DNA from: JAIPEI01 sp041685835
GTDB taxonomy: Bacteria; Desulfobacterota; DSM-4660; Desulfatiglandales; HGW-15
Length of the DNA: 7,903 nucleotides
Assembly (NCBI GenBank): GCA_041685835.1
Contig: JAWLEX010000136.1
Location: 1 to 7,903, forward strand
Direction of reading: 5' to 3'
Shown: piece after piece, positions 1-6,292 of the stretch
Layout: each line of letters begins with the position of its first letter
Position numbering within the stretch: the first letter of the stretch is position 1
Notes under the pieces: model-generated
Seen by the model: only the letters and a program-made list of their open reading frames with translations
What the model was told of the DNA's origin: nothing
The model's database searches: none
Translations under genes and position numbers: made by a program

Positions 1-14
1 GGTGCATGCAATCC

Positions 15-35
15 GCCCGGCAACACCTGCCGGGC
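15..35. repeat. Perfect 8-bp inverted repeat (hairpin)
   Basis: The arms GCCCGGCA (15-22) and TGCCGGGC (28-35) are perfectly complementary around the 5-nt loop ACACC. No T-tract follows on either strand, so this is not a standard intrinsic terminator. It lies just past the point where the histone-deacetylase fragment loses homology, in anonymous sequence that runs to the window edge. It could be a small interspersed repeat or an RNA hairpin; one copy in view does not decide. Confidence 0.6.
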
Positions 36-73
36 AAGGACGGCCCATAATCTATCGCAGCACCGAAATCATG

Positions 74-478
74 TCATGCACGCCTGCCGGAAGGACACAT
101 CTTTTCTTGGGTTCGCAAGTGTTGCAGAGCGATGGCCATGTTGTTGAAGTGGCAGAATCCCCAAGCCGCATCGGCCGACGCGTGGTGACCCGGTGGACGC
201 ACCAGTGCCGTACAGGGTTCCCTCAAACCGATTTCGGCGGCCTGAATGGTTCCCCCGGCTGCCAACGCGGCGATTTCGTAAAGACCTTCCCGGCGGACCC
301 CCTTGATGTGGGTCTCAGTGTGGATGGCTGCGATCTGGGCCTCATCGGCCGCAGCAGCGGGGACAAATTCCACCTCACCTTCGATGGCCCGGACAATCGC
401 TTCCATGCGACCCGCCTCGGCAGCCGGGTCATGGTCGTAGACCTGATAAAAGGCTTCGTCAAAAATTACCTTGATCAT
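74..478 (-). pseudogene. Truncated histone deacetylase / acetoin-utilisation (AcuC-like) family protein, N-terminal fragment
   Basis: The 134-residue reading frame begins MIKVIFDE and carries two hallmarks of the zinc-dependent deacetylase superfamily: RPPGHHA at residues 94-100, with the tandem active-site histidines, and GFCHFNN at 107-113. Family members usually exceed 300 residues. Next should come the metal-binding Asp-x-His strand, but homology stops at about residue 127 (near base 100). A short unrelated tail, MCPSGRRA, leads to the stop, and none of the three minus-strand frames across 1-100 restores the motif. The product would lack the zinc ligands and should be inactive. The start is well supported: AAGGGG lies about 7 nt upstream of the ATG. 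The break could be a deletion, a rearrangement or a misassembly. The original substrate (acetylated protein, acetoin-related compound or polyamine) cannot be told from this piece. Confidence 0.8.
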
Positions 479-544
479 TTTGGCCCCTTTTCCTCTTAAT
501 CTTCACTTGCATCCCGGTCGGCCGCCCCCCGTCCCGCCGAGCCG

Positions 545-805
545 TCAGTCCTCCTCTTCCATCTCCAGCCCATTGATGACGGCATTGGACTCGATCACGC
601 TCTGGGCCACCCCTTACGTCTCCCCTTCAGTTTTGGTTGTTCGGCTTCTCTATCCTCGGCGATGGGTTGATGGAGCGGCTCCGGATCCATTCCCTTCGTG
701 CTCGAACGGTTTCCCCAAGTAAAGGTGGTCGTGACGCCCAAGGCCAAAGGCATGCTCGTTGATCTTTTGAACATACCTGAGGGTGCCTTTGTCGGGTAAC
801 TTCAT
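545..805 (-). pseudogene. Degraded coding remnant in three frames, unrecognised
   Basis: This 341-base gap between the DUF169 gene and the deacetylase fragment holds no single long frame, but protein-like sequence moves through all three minus-strand frames. An ATG at 803-805 opens 51 codons beginning MKLPDKGTLRYVQKIN and reading plausibly as far as GKPFEHEG, ending at a TAG at 650-652. A second frame overlaps from about 690 and reads MDPEPLHQPIAEDREAEQ. A third frame holds VAQSVIESNAVINGLEMEEE and stops at TGA 545-547, preceded by an in-frame TAA. Joined by two frameshifts, these would give a protein of roughly 85-90 residues, or the ends of a longer protein with an internal loss. I do not recognise the family. 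It starts 14 bp after the DUF169 stop without a good ribosome site, so it may once have been a downstream operon member. Sequencing indels are the main alternative. Confidence 0.5.
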
Positions 806-819
806 AACTCTGTGCGCAT

Positions 820-1584
820 CTACGACTCAATATCAAAGTATTTAGCTGGAATTTTCGGTTCTGAAAGCATACCGAAATTCGGTACAGGATATCGGTATGC
901 CCCTTTGCTGCTGATGAACTTCAAGCCGGCGACAACGCCGTCAATTTTAGCATAGGGCATGGCAAAAGAGACCTCGCTGTCCTGGGTCCCTGCAAATATT
1001 CTCTCTCCAGGACCGGGAATCATATAGGTGCACTCCCCGGTCTGGTGAACGCCGGCTATCCAGTTGGAGCAGCCGTAACGGCCGCTGCTCATGGATTTAA
1101 GCCCGGAACCGACTCGGAAATTGGCCGCCTGGATCAAGGCGAGGATCTGGGCCGGGTATCCGTAGACAACCACTATGTCCGGCACAAACTCGCATCGGTT
1201 TGCCGGGGTCAACCATATTTCCTGATAAGAACCCATTGGCCACCTTGCATAGGACGCCTCCATGACCTGCATATATTCGGGCTCGTCCTGGTAGAACCCT
1301 GCTGCTGCTCCTTCAAGGAACTTATCAGGGCTGATGTGCCCCATGAACACCCCGGGCATTGGACACGCATGGTCCTCTTTTCTGAAACCCATGGTCCATC
1401 CAAGGGTTCGGGCAAGGCTCATGCCCTGGCACACAGCTAAACGGTGCCCGATATGCAGAACAGGATACCGGGTCTTTTCCATCGGCGTATCATCTTTTTT
1501 GGCTAATTTGACGGCTACGGGTGTGGTGGCAAGACGGCAGTGCCTGTCAAGGGCTTCAATAAGCAGGTCAATCTTTTTGTCCAT
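820..1584 (-). CDS. DUF169 family protein
   Basis: This is a 254-residue protein of the uncharacterised DUF169 family (COG2043), common in anaerobic bacteria and archaea and without an established activity. The family pattern is visible: TTPVAVKL near residues 20-27, then a cysteine-rich core with AVCQGMSLART at about 51-61 and EDHACPMPGVFMG at about 70-82. Further cysteines are at 16, 131, 172 and 185, and conserved-looking stretches include FVPDIVVVYGYPAQ. There is no signal peptide or membrane segment, so it should be cytoplasmic. The cysteines would suit a metal or Fe-S site, which is inference. An upstream ATG at 1626 is in frame, but the ATG at 1582-1584 is preferred: GAAAGGA lies about 8 nt before it and the family-like sequence starts there. 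It is followed 14 bp later by a degraded remnant and preceded by a 148-bp gap with no convincing promoter. Confidence 0.85.
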   Translation of the reverse strand: MDKKIDLLIEALDRHCRLATTPVAVKLAKKDDTPMEKTRYPVLHIGHRLAVCQGMSLARTLGWTMGFRKEDHACPMPGVFMGHISPDKFLEGAAAGFYQDEPEYMQVMEASYARWPMGSYQEIWLTPANRCEFVPDIVVVYGYPAQILALIQAANFRVGSGLKSMSSGRYGCSNWIAGVHQTGECTYMIPGPGERIFAGTQDSEVSFAMPYAKIDGVVAGLKFISSKGAYRYPVPNFGMLSEPKIPAKYFDIES

Positions 1585-1732
1585 GAGTATTTTCCTTTCT
1601 ACACTGATTTTCATACGGATAAACACACCCTGATTACATGAGGCCGACCAGCCCTCAATGTCGAGCAGCCCGTTTGTGCGGCGGGGCGGGTCCGAGGAAG
1701 AGAATTTTCTGGATGAAGCGAATGCAATCGGG

Positions 1733-1999
1733 TCAGAAATTGTAAGGCCGACTGTTCCCCTCTCCCTCGAAGAATCCCTTGTTTGACTCGTTCATAGAGC
1801 CCAGGAACTCATCCAGGTCGCGTTTGCTGCTGAAATTCAGGGTGCAGACGTGAGCCGTCATATGGGCGGTTCCCGGGGCCCTGCCGCGAACTGCCTCCAG
1901 GAATGTGTCCGGGTCATTGTTGTATTGTTTCCTCAGTTCCTCGGAGCTGATCGCCTTTCTCGGGTCCCCGTAACTGTCATAGTACACATAATAGATCAT
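1733..1999 (-). CDS. Conserved-looking small hypothetical protein (88 aa)
   Basis: I do not recognise this 88-residue protein. It begins MIYYVYYDSYGDPRKAISSE, has a charged, soluble composition with one cysteine (in AHVCTLNF) and ends in NSRPYNF. There is no signal peptide or transmembrane stretch. A coding call is supported by AAGGA 7 nt upstream of the ATG, normal amino-acid composition and an opposite strand that gives only low-complexity readings. It runs in the same direction as the DUF169 gene 148 bp downstream, and a shared transcript is possible but not shown. The alternating beta-like start followed by ELRKQYNNDPDTFLEAV suggests a small alpha/beta fold; this is inference from the residue pattern only. 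Confidence 0.7.
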   Translation of the reverse strand: MIYYVYYDSYGDPRKAISSEELRKQYNNDPDTFLEAVRGRAPGTAHMTAHVCTLNFSSKRDLDEFLGSMNESNKGFFEGEGNSRPYNF

Positions 2000-2043
2000 T
2001 CACAGATCCTTTTCCCTGCGGGCGTTTTCCTTGTCAATCCGAC

Positions 2044-2060
2044 CGCCGGTGCGGCCGGCG
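2044..2060. repeat. GC-rich hairpin, 6-bp stem
   Basis: CGCCGG (2044-2049) and CCGGCG (2055-2060) form a perfect stem around TGCGG. A weaker GCGC-GTCA-GCGC hairpin overlaps its right end at 2058-2069. No U-tract follows on either strand, so a classical terminator is not supported. The element lies between the possible 25-residue ORF at 2070-2147 and the 88-residue gene, where it could act as an mRNA structure in the leader of the latter. Confidence 0.4.
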
Positions 2061-2069
2061 CGTCAGCGC

Positions 2070-2147
2070 TCACTTCGCCCCGCCTTCACAAACCCCTTTC
2101 TTAGTTTCTTTAAATCCGCTATAGTACGCTACGTTCCCGCACGGCAT
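2070..2147 (-). CDS. Possible 25-residue two-cysteine peptide
   Basis: An ATG at 2145-2147 opens 25 codons ending in TGA at 2070-2072. The peptide starts MPCGNVAYYSGFKETKK and ends in GVCEGGAK, so two cysteines at residues 3 and 20 bracket a Gly/Tyr/Lys-rich stretch. GAGGG is just upstream, but the spacing to ATG is only about 2-3 nt, shorter than usual. The frame is open upstream as well (toward 2276), so the ORF could be chance or the tail of a longer reading. If translated, it would lie about 70 bp upstream of the 88-residue gene in the same direction, as a leader peptide or separate small protein. It is distant from the radical SAM genes, and these are heme enzymes rather than peptide-modifying ones. 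Confidence 0.3.
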   Translation of the reverse strand: MPCGNVAYYSGFKETKKGVCEGGAK

Positions 2148-2201
2148 CACCCTCTTACTTCCGCGCGGGGAAAAATCCAGGGGAGGGAGGCGTAAAGACC
2201 A

Positions 2202-2504
2202 ATGGCGCAAGTTCTCAAGAAGTATCTGATCTGGGCCGCTCTGGCGGCGATCCTGTATGGCCTGTTGAGCTATCACATCATCTTCATCGGTAAATCGGTA
2301 GCTTTATTAAAAAAATCAGAGCTCACCCTGAACTACACTTTTTTCAGCGTGATGAGTAAAAAGAACAGCGCTATTATGGCAATAGACGATCTGCGCTATA
2401 ATGGGATTGGAGAAATCCTGGTTGAAAAGGGGTTAATGACAAGGGAAGAGTATAACCGCTATATGGAAAAATACGAGATGCCTGGGGAGTACAGATACTA
2501 CTGA
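2202..2504 (+). CDS. Small single-pass membrane protein, unknown function (100 aa)
   Basis: This is the only credible plus-strand gene. The 100-residue product has a short basic start (MAQVLKKY) and a hydrophobic segment at about residues 8-29 (YLIWAALAAILYGLLSYHII), typical of a signal anchor or single transmembrane helix. A basic, Ser-rich linker follows, then a soluble tail. The tail motif IGEILVEKGLMTREEYNRYM (residues 69-88) resembles the short helical 'GEIL-EKG-IT-EQ' pattern seen in many unrelated proteins, including the N-terminal domain of type II secretion/pilus ATPases; this does not assign function. The purine-rich GGGAGG at 2185-2190 lies 11 nt from the ATG, a rather long spacing. 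Base composition is strikingly AT-rich compared with the neighbours (about 39% GC in 2281-2400 by hand count, 72% in 4561-4620 within hemB), suggesting a different origin. It ends 7 bp from the convergent ahbA stop. Confidence 0.7.
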   Translation: MAQVLKKYLIWAALAAILYGLLSYHIIFIGKSVALLKKSELTLNYTFFSVMSKKNSAIMAIDDLRYNGIGEILVEKGLMTREEYNRYMEKYEMPGEYRYY

Positions 2505-2511
2505 GCCGGCT

Positions 2512-2958
2512 TCACACCGCAAAATCCACCTTTATCTTGAACATCCGTACGGCCGGGAGATTGCAGATGTCCTCGACCCCGGTTTCTTCCCTGACGGCCT
2601 TCAAGGCCGCCTCTATCTTATCCATGCTCGGAGCTATGAAAGTGAACCATACGTTGTAGGCGTTATTTCGCTGGTAGTTGTGTGTGACCCCGGGGAACCG
2701 GTTCACGACCTTCACGAAAGAATCCAGTTTTTCCTCGGGCACCTTGGCGGCACAGAGCGTGCTGGTAAACCCGAGTTCCCTGGAATTGAAGTTGCCTCCT
2801 ATCCTTCGAATGACTCCTTCCCGCTTCAGGTGTCCCACCCTCTCCAGAACGTCCGACTCGGAGAGATTGAGCCGGTTTCCCAGCTCCAGGTACGGCCTTT
2901 TAGAGATGGGAAAATCCGACTGTATTTCGTTGATAACGGCCCTGTCCTTATCATCCAT
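2512..2958 (-). CDS. ahbA: Siroheme decarboxylase subunit, AhbA-type (Lrp/AsnC-like)
   Basis: This 148-residue protein belongs to the Lrp/AsnC-like family that in the Ahb pathway forms siroheme decarboxylase, removing carboxylates from the two acetate side chains at C12 and C18 to give 12,18-didecarboxysiroheme. Residues 3-55 are a winged-helix-like N-terminus (VINEIQSDFPISKRPYLEL, then VLERVGHLKREGVIRRIGG). They are followed by the ligand-binding half with GFTSTLCAAKVPEEKL, GVTHNYQRNNAYNVWFTFIA and a C-terminal FKIKVDF. The last two motifs match my recollection of AhbA rather than AhbB; confidence in the subunit choice is moderate. The family also includes the NirD/L/G/H proteins of heme d1 synthesis, but the neighbours favour heme b. 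I chose the ATG at 2956-2958 because AGGG is 7 nt upstream; an ATG two codons earlier (2964) has no spaced ribosome site. It overlaps the ahbD end by 8 bp. No second decarboxylase subunit is in the window. Confidence 0.85.
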   Translation of the reverse strand: MDDKDRAVINEIQSDFPISKRPYLELGNRLNLSESDVLERVGHLKREGVIRRIGGNFNSRELGFTSTLCAAKVPEEKLDSFVKVVNRFPGVTHNYQRNNAYNVWFTFIAPSMDKIEAALKAVREETGVEDICNLPAVRMFKIKVDFAV

Positions 2959-4105
2959 GCGCATTCCCTGTGCTACCGGTTTTCCCTTCCTGAAGCCGGC
3001 GGCTCGGCGTGTATGAACAGAGCGGTTCCTCGGCCAGGTAGTTCCCGGTCGCCTCGTAGGCCCTGGCCCTGCAACCGCCGCAGACCCTCAGGTATTCGCA
3101 GCGGCCGCACTTGCCCTCATACAGGGAGAAATCGCGCAGGTTTCTGAACACCTCGGAACCTTCCCACACCTCATCGAACGTTTCCTCCCGAAGGTCCCCG
3201 CAGTTGATCTCCAGGTACCCGCACGGCTGCACAACCCCCTCGTGGGAAATAAAGCAGAAGGCCGTCCCACCGAGGCAGCCGCGGGTGACCGCATCCAGGC
3301 CGTACGTCTCGAAGCTGACCTTCTCACCCCGCGCATGTGCCTCCTGCCTCAGAATCCGGTAATAATGAGGGGCGCACGTGGCCTTCAGGTGAAGAGGCAC
3401 CTGGTCCCGCATTGCGTAAAACCAGTGGAGGAGGCGTTCATACTCCAGTGCCTCTATCTCCTGCTCGGCCAGATCACGCGCCCGGCCGGTGGGAACCAGC
3501 AGGAAGAGGTGGTGGGCCGCGGCCCCGAGACGGACCGCCAGGTCCATTATGGCTTCCACCTGGTCCAGGTTGTGGCGGGTGACCGTTGTGTTGATCTGAA
3601 ACTCGATTCCAGCCCGCCGGAGTTCATCGATTCCGGCCAGGGCACCCTCGAAAGCCCCCCGCACCTGGCGAAATCGATCGTGGGAGGCCGCGTCCTGACC
3701 GTCCAGGGAAATACTCACCCTTTGAATCCCGCTGTCCGACATCTTTTTGGTGATCTCCGGAGAAATGAGAGTCCCGTTCGTGGCCATGACCATGCGCAGA
3801 CCCAGGCCGGTCCCGTGCCTCGCCAGATCAAAGACATCCTTTCGAAGAAGGGGCTCTCCCCCTGTAAGTATCACTACAGGCCGGCCTGTCCGGGCGATCT
3901 CGTCCAGTACAGCCAGGCTCTTACCGGTCCCTAACTCCCCCTCGTAAGGCCCCCGCTCGCTGGAGGCGCGGCAGTGAACGCAGTTGAGGTTGCAGCTCCT
4001 GGTGACTTCCCAGGCAACCAGCCGCAACCGCCCCCCGCGCGCCTGCGCCGCAGCCTCTTTAGTTGCGGCCGGGTCTCCAACCGTCCCGTGTGGATGCCCG
4101 GTCAT
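2951..4105 (-). CDS. ahbD: Heme b synthase AhbD (radical SAM)
   Basis: AhbD performs the last step of the siroheme-dependent pathway, oxidative decarboxylation of two propionates of Fe-coproporphyrin III to vinyl groups, giving heme b. The 384-residue protein has the radical SAM motif C38-x3-C42-x2-C45 inside LVAWEVTRSCNLNCVHCRAS, the SAM-binding GGEP at 82-85, and NGTLI at 110-114. The wording around the cysteine motif, including CRASSERGPYEGELGT, is typical of AhbD. The C-terminal third carries a SPASM-like set of cysteines (C277, C284, C295, C302, C333, C336, C342, C345, C363), consistent with one or more auxiliary Fe-S clusters; C244 in KATCAPHYYR adds another. The length is normal. It starts in an ATGA overlap with the hemB stop, with a weak AGGG 6 nt upstream, so translation is probably coupled. 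The protein should be cytoplasmic and oxygen-sensitive. Confidence 0.9.
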   Translation of the reverse strand: MTGHPHGTVGDPAATKEAAAQARGGRLRLVAWEVTRSCNLNCVHCRASSERGPYEGELGTGKSLAVLDEIARTGRPVVILTGGEPLLRKDVFDLARHGTGLGLRMVMATNGTLISPEITKKMSDSGIQRVSISLDGQDAASHDRFRQVRGAFEGALAGIDELRRAGIEFQINTTVTRHNLDQVEAIMDLAVRLGAAAHHLFLLVPTGRARDLAEQEIEALEYERLLHWFYAMRDQVPLHLKATCAPHYYRILRQEAHARGEKVSFETYGLDAVTRGCLGGTAFCFISHEGVVQPCGYLEINCGDLREETFDEVWEGSEVFRNLRDFSLYEGKCGRCEYLRVCGGCRARAYEATGNYLAEEPLCSYTPSRRLQEGKTGSTGNAHG

Positions 4106-5076
4106 ACACTGCCCTGGTTAAGGATCATTGCAGCGTCCCTCGCAAAATAGGTAATAATAAGATCGGCGCCCGCCCTCTTGATGGACAGAAGAATTTCCAT
4201 CATGACCCTGGGCCCGTCGATCCAGCACTTCTCTTCTGCGGCCTTGACCATGGCGTACTCGCCGCTCACGTTATATGCAGCTACCGGGAGGAGACAGGCT
4301 TCCCTAATCCTTTGAATCATGTCCAGGTAAGAAAGCGCCGGCTTTACCATAACCATGTCCGCACCCTCGTCCACGTCAAGAAGCATCTCCTTGATGCCTT
4401 CGCGGGCGTTTCCCGGGTCCATCTGATAACCTGAGCGGTCCCCGAATTCAGGGGCGCATTCCGCGGCCTCCCGGAACGGGCCGTAAAATGCGGAAGCATA
4501 CTTGACTGCGTAGGACAGGATGCCCATGTGGGAATGCCCCTCCCGTTCCAGCGCGTCGCGGATCGCCGCAACACGGCCGTCCATCATGTCCGAGGGGGCC
4601 ACCATATCGGCGCCGGCGGCGGCGTGGCTGACCGCCTGTCGCGCAAGGATCTCCAGGGTGGCGTCGTTGTCGACGTCTCCGTCGTGCAGAACCCCGCAGT
4701 GGCCATGGTCCGTGTACTCGCACAGGCATACGTCCGTAATGACCGTCAACTCGGGGACCCGCCGTTTGACGGCGGCTACCGCCTGCTGGACGATGCCGTC
4801 CTCGGCATAAGACCGGCTGCCCAAGGCGTCTTTCCGGTCCGGCAGCCCGAAAAGCATGACCGCCGGAATGCCTTGTTTTCGAATCCCTTCCGCCTCATCC
4901 ACAAGGCTGTCCACGGAGTGCTGGAACTGCCCCGGCATGGAGGCTATGGGGTCTCGGAGGCCCGTACCCGGCTTGACGAACATGGGATAAATGAGGTCAT
5001 CGACCGAGAGACGCGTCTCACGTACCATGTCGCGAATGGCAGGGGTCCTTCTGAGCCTGCGCGGCCGCACAATCAT
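4102..5076 (-). CDS. hemB: Porphobilinogen synthase (delta-aminolevulinic acid dehydratase)
   Basis: HemB condenses two molecules of 5-aminolevulinate to porphobilinogen, the common tetrapyrrole precursor. The 324-residue protein has the expected landmarks: the zinc-type cysteine triad C117, C119 and C127 in DVCLCEYTDHGHCG, and the two active-site lysines K192 (SYAVKYASAFYGPF) and Schiff-base K245 (MVMVKPALSYLD). The cysteines indicate a Zn-dependent rather than an Mg-only enzyme. The start is clear: the ATG at 5074-5076 is 6 nt after AAGGAGG and 1 bp after the ahbC stop. A longer frame opens at 5112, but its first 12 residues would lie in the ahbC end and precede the natural IVRPRRLRR start. 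The stop overlaps the ahbD start (ATGA). It lies between two radical SAM genes of late heme synthesis, so one transcript couples an early precursor step to the final steps. Confidence 0.97.
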   Translation of the reverse strand: MIVRPRRLRRTPAIRDMVRETRLSVDDLIYPMFVKPGTGLRDPIASMPGQFQHSVDSLVDEAEGIRKQGIPAVMLFGLPDRKDALGSRSYAEDGIVQQAVAAVKRRVPELTVITDVCLCEYTDHGHCGVLHDGDVDNDATLEILARQAVSHAAAGADMVAPSDMMDGRVAAIRDALEREGHSHMGILSYAVKYASAFYGPFREAAECAPEFGDRSGYQMDPGNAREGIKEMLLDVDEGADMVMVKPALSYLDMIQRIREACLLPVAAYNVSGEYAMVKAAEEKCWIDGPRVMMEILLSIKRAGADLIITYFARDAAMILNQGSV

Positions 5077-5077
5077 G

Positions 5078-6274
5078 CTATTCCTCCTTGAACCCGCCGC
5101 TGATCTCATCATCGGTCAGATAACAGGCCGGGTCCGGCGCCCACAGATCCGCGGCGGCGGCCTCGGCCCGCACGCGGAAGTTGCCCCCGCACACGTCCAG
5201 CCACCGGCAGGCCGCGCACCGGCCCTTGACATAGGGTTTCTTGTCCTTGAGACGAGCCATCAGCGGGTTGGAAAGGTCGGTCCAGATCTCGCTGAAGGGA
5301 CGTTCCCGAACGTTCCCGAAGCTCACCTGACGCCAGAACTGGTCGGCATGCACGGATCCATCCCAGCTTATGCACCCAATTCCCCTGCCCGAGTTGTTGC
5401 CCTCGTTCATGCGCAGGAGTTCCAGCACTTCAGCCGCCCTCGGATGCCCCTCCCTGACCATGCGAAGGTAGACGTAGGGACCGTCTGCATGATTGTCCAC
5501 TGTCAGGACCTCCTTGGCCAGGCCGCGCTCATGAAGGGCTCTGGTCCTGTCCATGATCAGATCGACAACCCGGCGCGTCTCCTCATGATCCAGGTCCTGC
5601 TCTATGAGTTCAGAACCCCGGCCCGAGTAGACCAGGTGGTAGAAGCAGACGCGCGGGATGTCCTCCTCCTCCAGGAGGTCGAAGATGGCCGGTACTTCGC
5701 CCACGTTCATCCGGCTGACCGTGAACCTGAGTCCCACCTTCAGGCCCGCATTGCGGCAGTTACGAATGCCCGCCACGGCGTCACGAAATGCGCCCTTTCG
5801 ACCCCGGAAGCGGTCATTGACTTCTTCCATGCCGTCCAGGCTCACGCCCACGTAGGAAAGGCCGATATCCTTCAAGCGGCCCGCCGTATCTTCGTCGATA
5901 AGTGTCCCGTTGGTGGAAATAACCGCGCGCATGCCCTTGCCCACCGCGTAGTGCGCCAGATCCACCAGGTCGGGCCGCATCAGGGGCTCGCCTCCGGAGA
6001 AGAGGACCACAGGTACGCCGAACTCTGAAAGGTCGTCCAGGATTGCAACGGCCTCTTCATGGGAGATTTCCCTTTCGTGTATATTCCCGTCCGCCTTGGC
6101 ATAGCAGTGCATGCAATGCAGATTGCAGGCCCGCGTCACGTTCCATACCACCACGGGCTTCTTGTCGGCAGAAAACTGCAGGAGGTGCGAAGGCAGCGTG
6201 GAAGAGTGCCGGCCATACCTGATGGCGTCTGAAGGCTCCACCGTTCCGCAATAAAGCTTGGATATCCCTATCAT
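5078..6274 (-). CDS. ahbC: 12,18-didecarboxysiroheme deacetylase AhbC (radical SAM)
   Basis: AhbC removes the two acetate side chains at C2 and C7 of 12,18-didecarboxysiroheme, yielding Fe-coproporphyrin III. The 398-residue protein opens with MIGISKLYCGTVEPSDAIRY, which I recognise as the characteristic AhbC N-terminus. It then has the radical SAM motif C50-x3-C54-x2-C57 in NVTRACNLHCMHCYAKAD, GGEP at 94-97, STNGTLID at 120-127 and VSLDG at 144-148. The C-terminal part has further cysteines for an auxiliary cluster: C301 (GCISWDGSVH), C353, C356 and C362 (GRCAACRWLDVCGG), and C384. The related heme d1 enzyme NirJ is the main alternative, but the adjacent AhbD and AhbA make AhbC the better call. 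An AGAGG 6 nt upstream supports the ATG at 6272-6274. It is the first gene of the heme cluster, 66 bp after the ClpX-like gene, with a tandem repeat in that gap. Confidence 0.9.
   Translation of the reverse strand: MIGISKLYCGTVEPSDAIRYGRHSSTLPSHLLQFSADKKPVVVWNVTRACNLHCMHCYAKADGNIHEREISHEEAVAILDDLSEFGVPVVLFSGGEPLMRPDLVDLAHYAVGKGMRAVISTNGTLIDEDTAGRLKDIGLSYVGVSLDGMEEVNDRFRGRKGAFRDAVAGIRNCRNAGLKVGLRFTVSRMNVGEVPAIFDLLEEEDIPRVCFYHLVYSGRGSELIEQDLDHEETRRVVDLIMDRTRALHERGLAKEVLTVDNHADGPYVYLRMVREGHPRAAEVLELLRMNEGNNSGRGIGCISWDGSVHADQFWRQVSFGNVRERPFSEIWTDLSNPLMARLKDKKPYVKGRCAACRWLDVCGGNFRVRAEAAAADLWAPDPACYLTDDEISGGFKEE
5083..5089 (-). promoter_or_regulatory. Strong ribosome binding site of hemB
   Basis: AAGGAGG on the minus strand is 6 nt from the ATG at 5074-5076 and lies within the last codons of ahbC. 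It fixes the hemB start, excludes the longer upstream frame, and supports translational coupling to ahbC. Confidence 0.85.
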
Positions 6275-6292
6275 CTATCGCCTCTGTCGCCT

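Noticed and set aside
2..499. Plus-strand frame opposite the deacetylase fragment
   Set aside because: It starts with GTG at the window edge and shows no recognisable motif, while the opposite strand has RPPGHHA and GFCHFNN.
2097..2125. TATAGT at 2120-2125 as a -10 box for the plus-strand membrane-protein gene
   Set aside because: The matching -35 position (2097-2102, TTTCTT) is a poor match, and the same bases also resemble a -10 on the other strand and lie inside the possible small ORF. Not strong enough to list.
3242..3934. A 230-codon plus-strand frame inside ahbD
   Set aside because: It is the complementary shadow of a GC-rich gene with complete radical SAM motifs; its translation resembles no family and lacks a ribosome site.
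5077..5112. Extended hemB start at 5112, overlapping ahbC by 35 bp
   Set aside because: The ATG at 5074-5076 has a near-perfect Shine-Dalgarno at ideal spacing, and the extra 12 residues are the ahbC C-terminus read in another frame.
4991..6028. A 345-codon plus-strand frame spanning the hemB start and ahbC
   Set aside because: It lies antisense to two genes with unmistakable catalytic motifs; the length is a product of high GC content.
2951..6274. The two radical SAM genes as peptide (RiPP) maturases acting on the small two-cysteine ORF
   Set aside because: Both have N-terminal and core signatures of AhbC and AhbD and are interleaved with hemB and ahbA; heme synthesis explains them fully.
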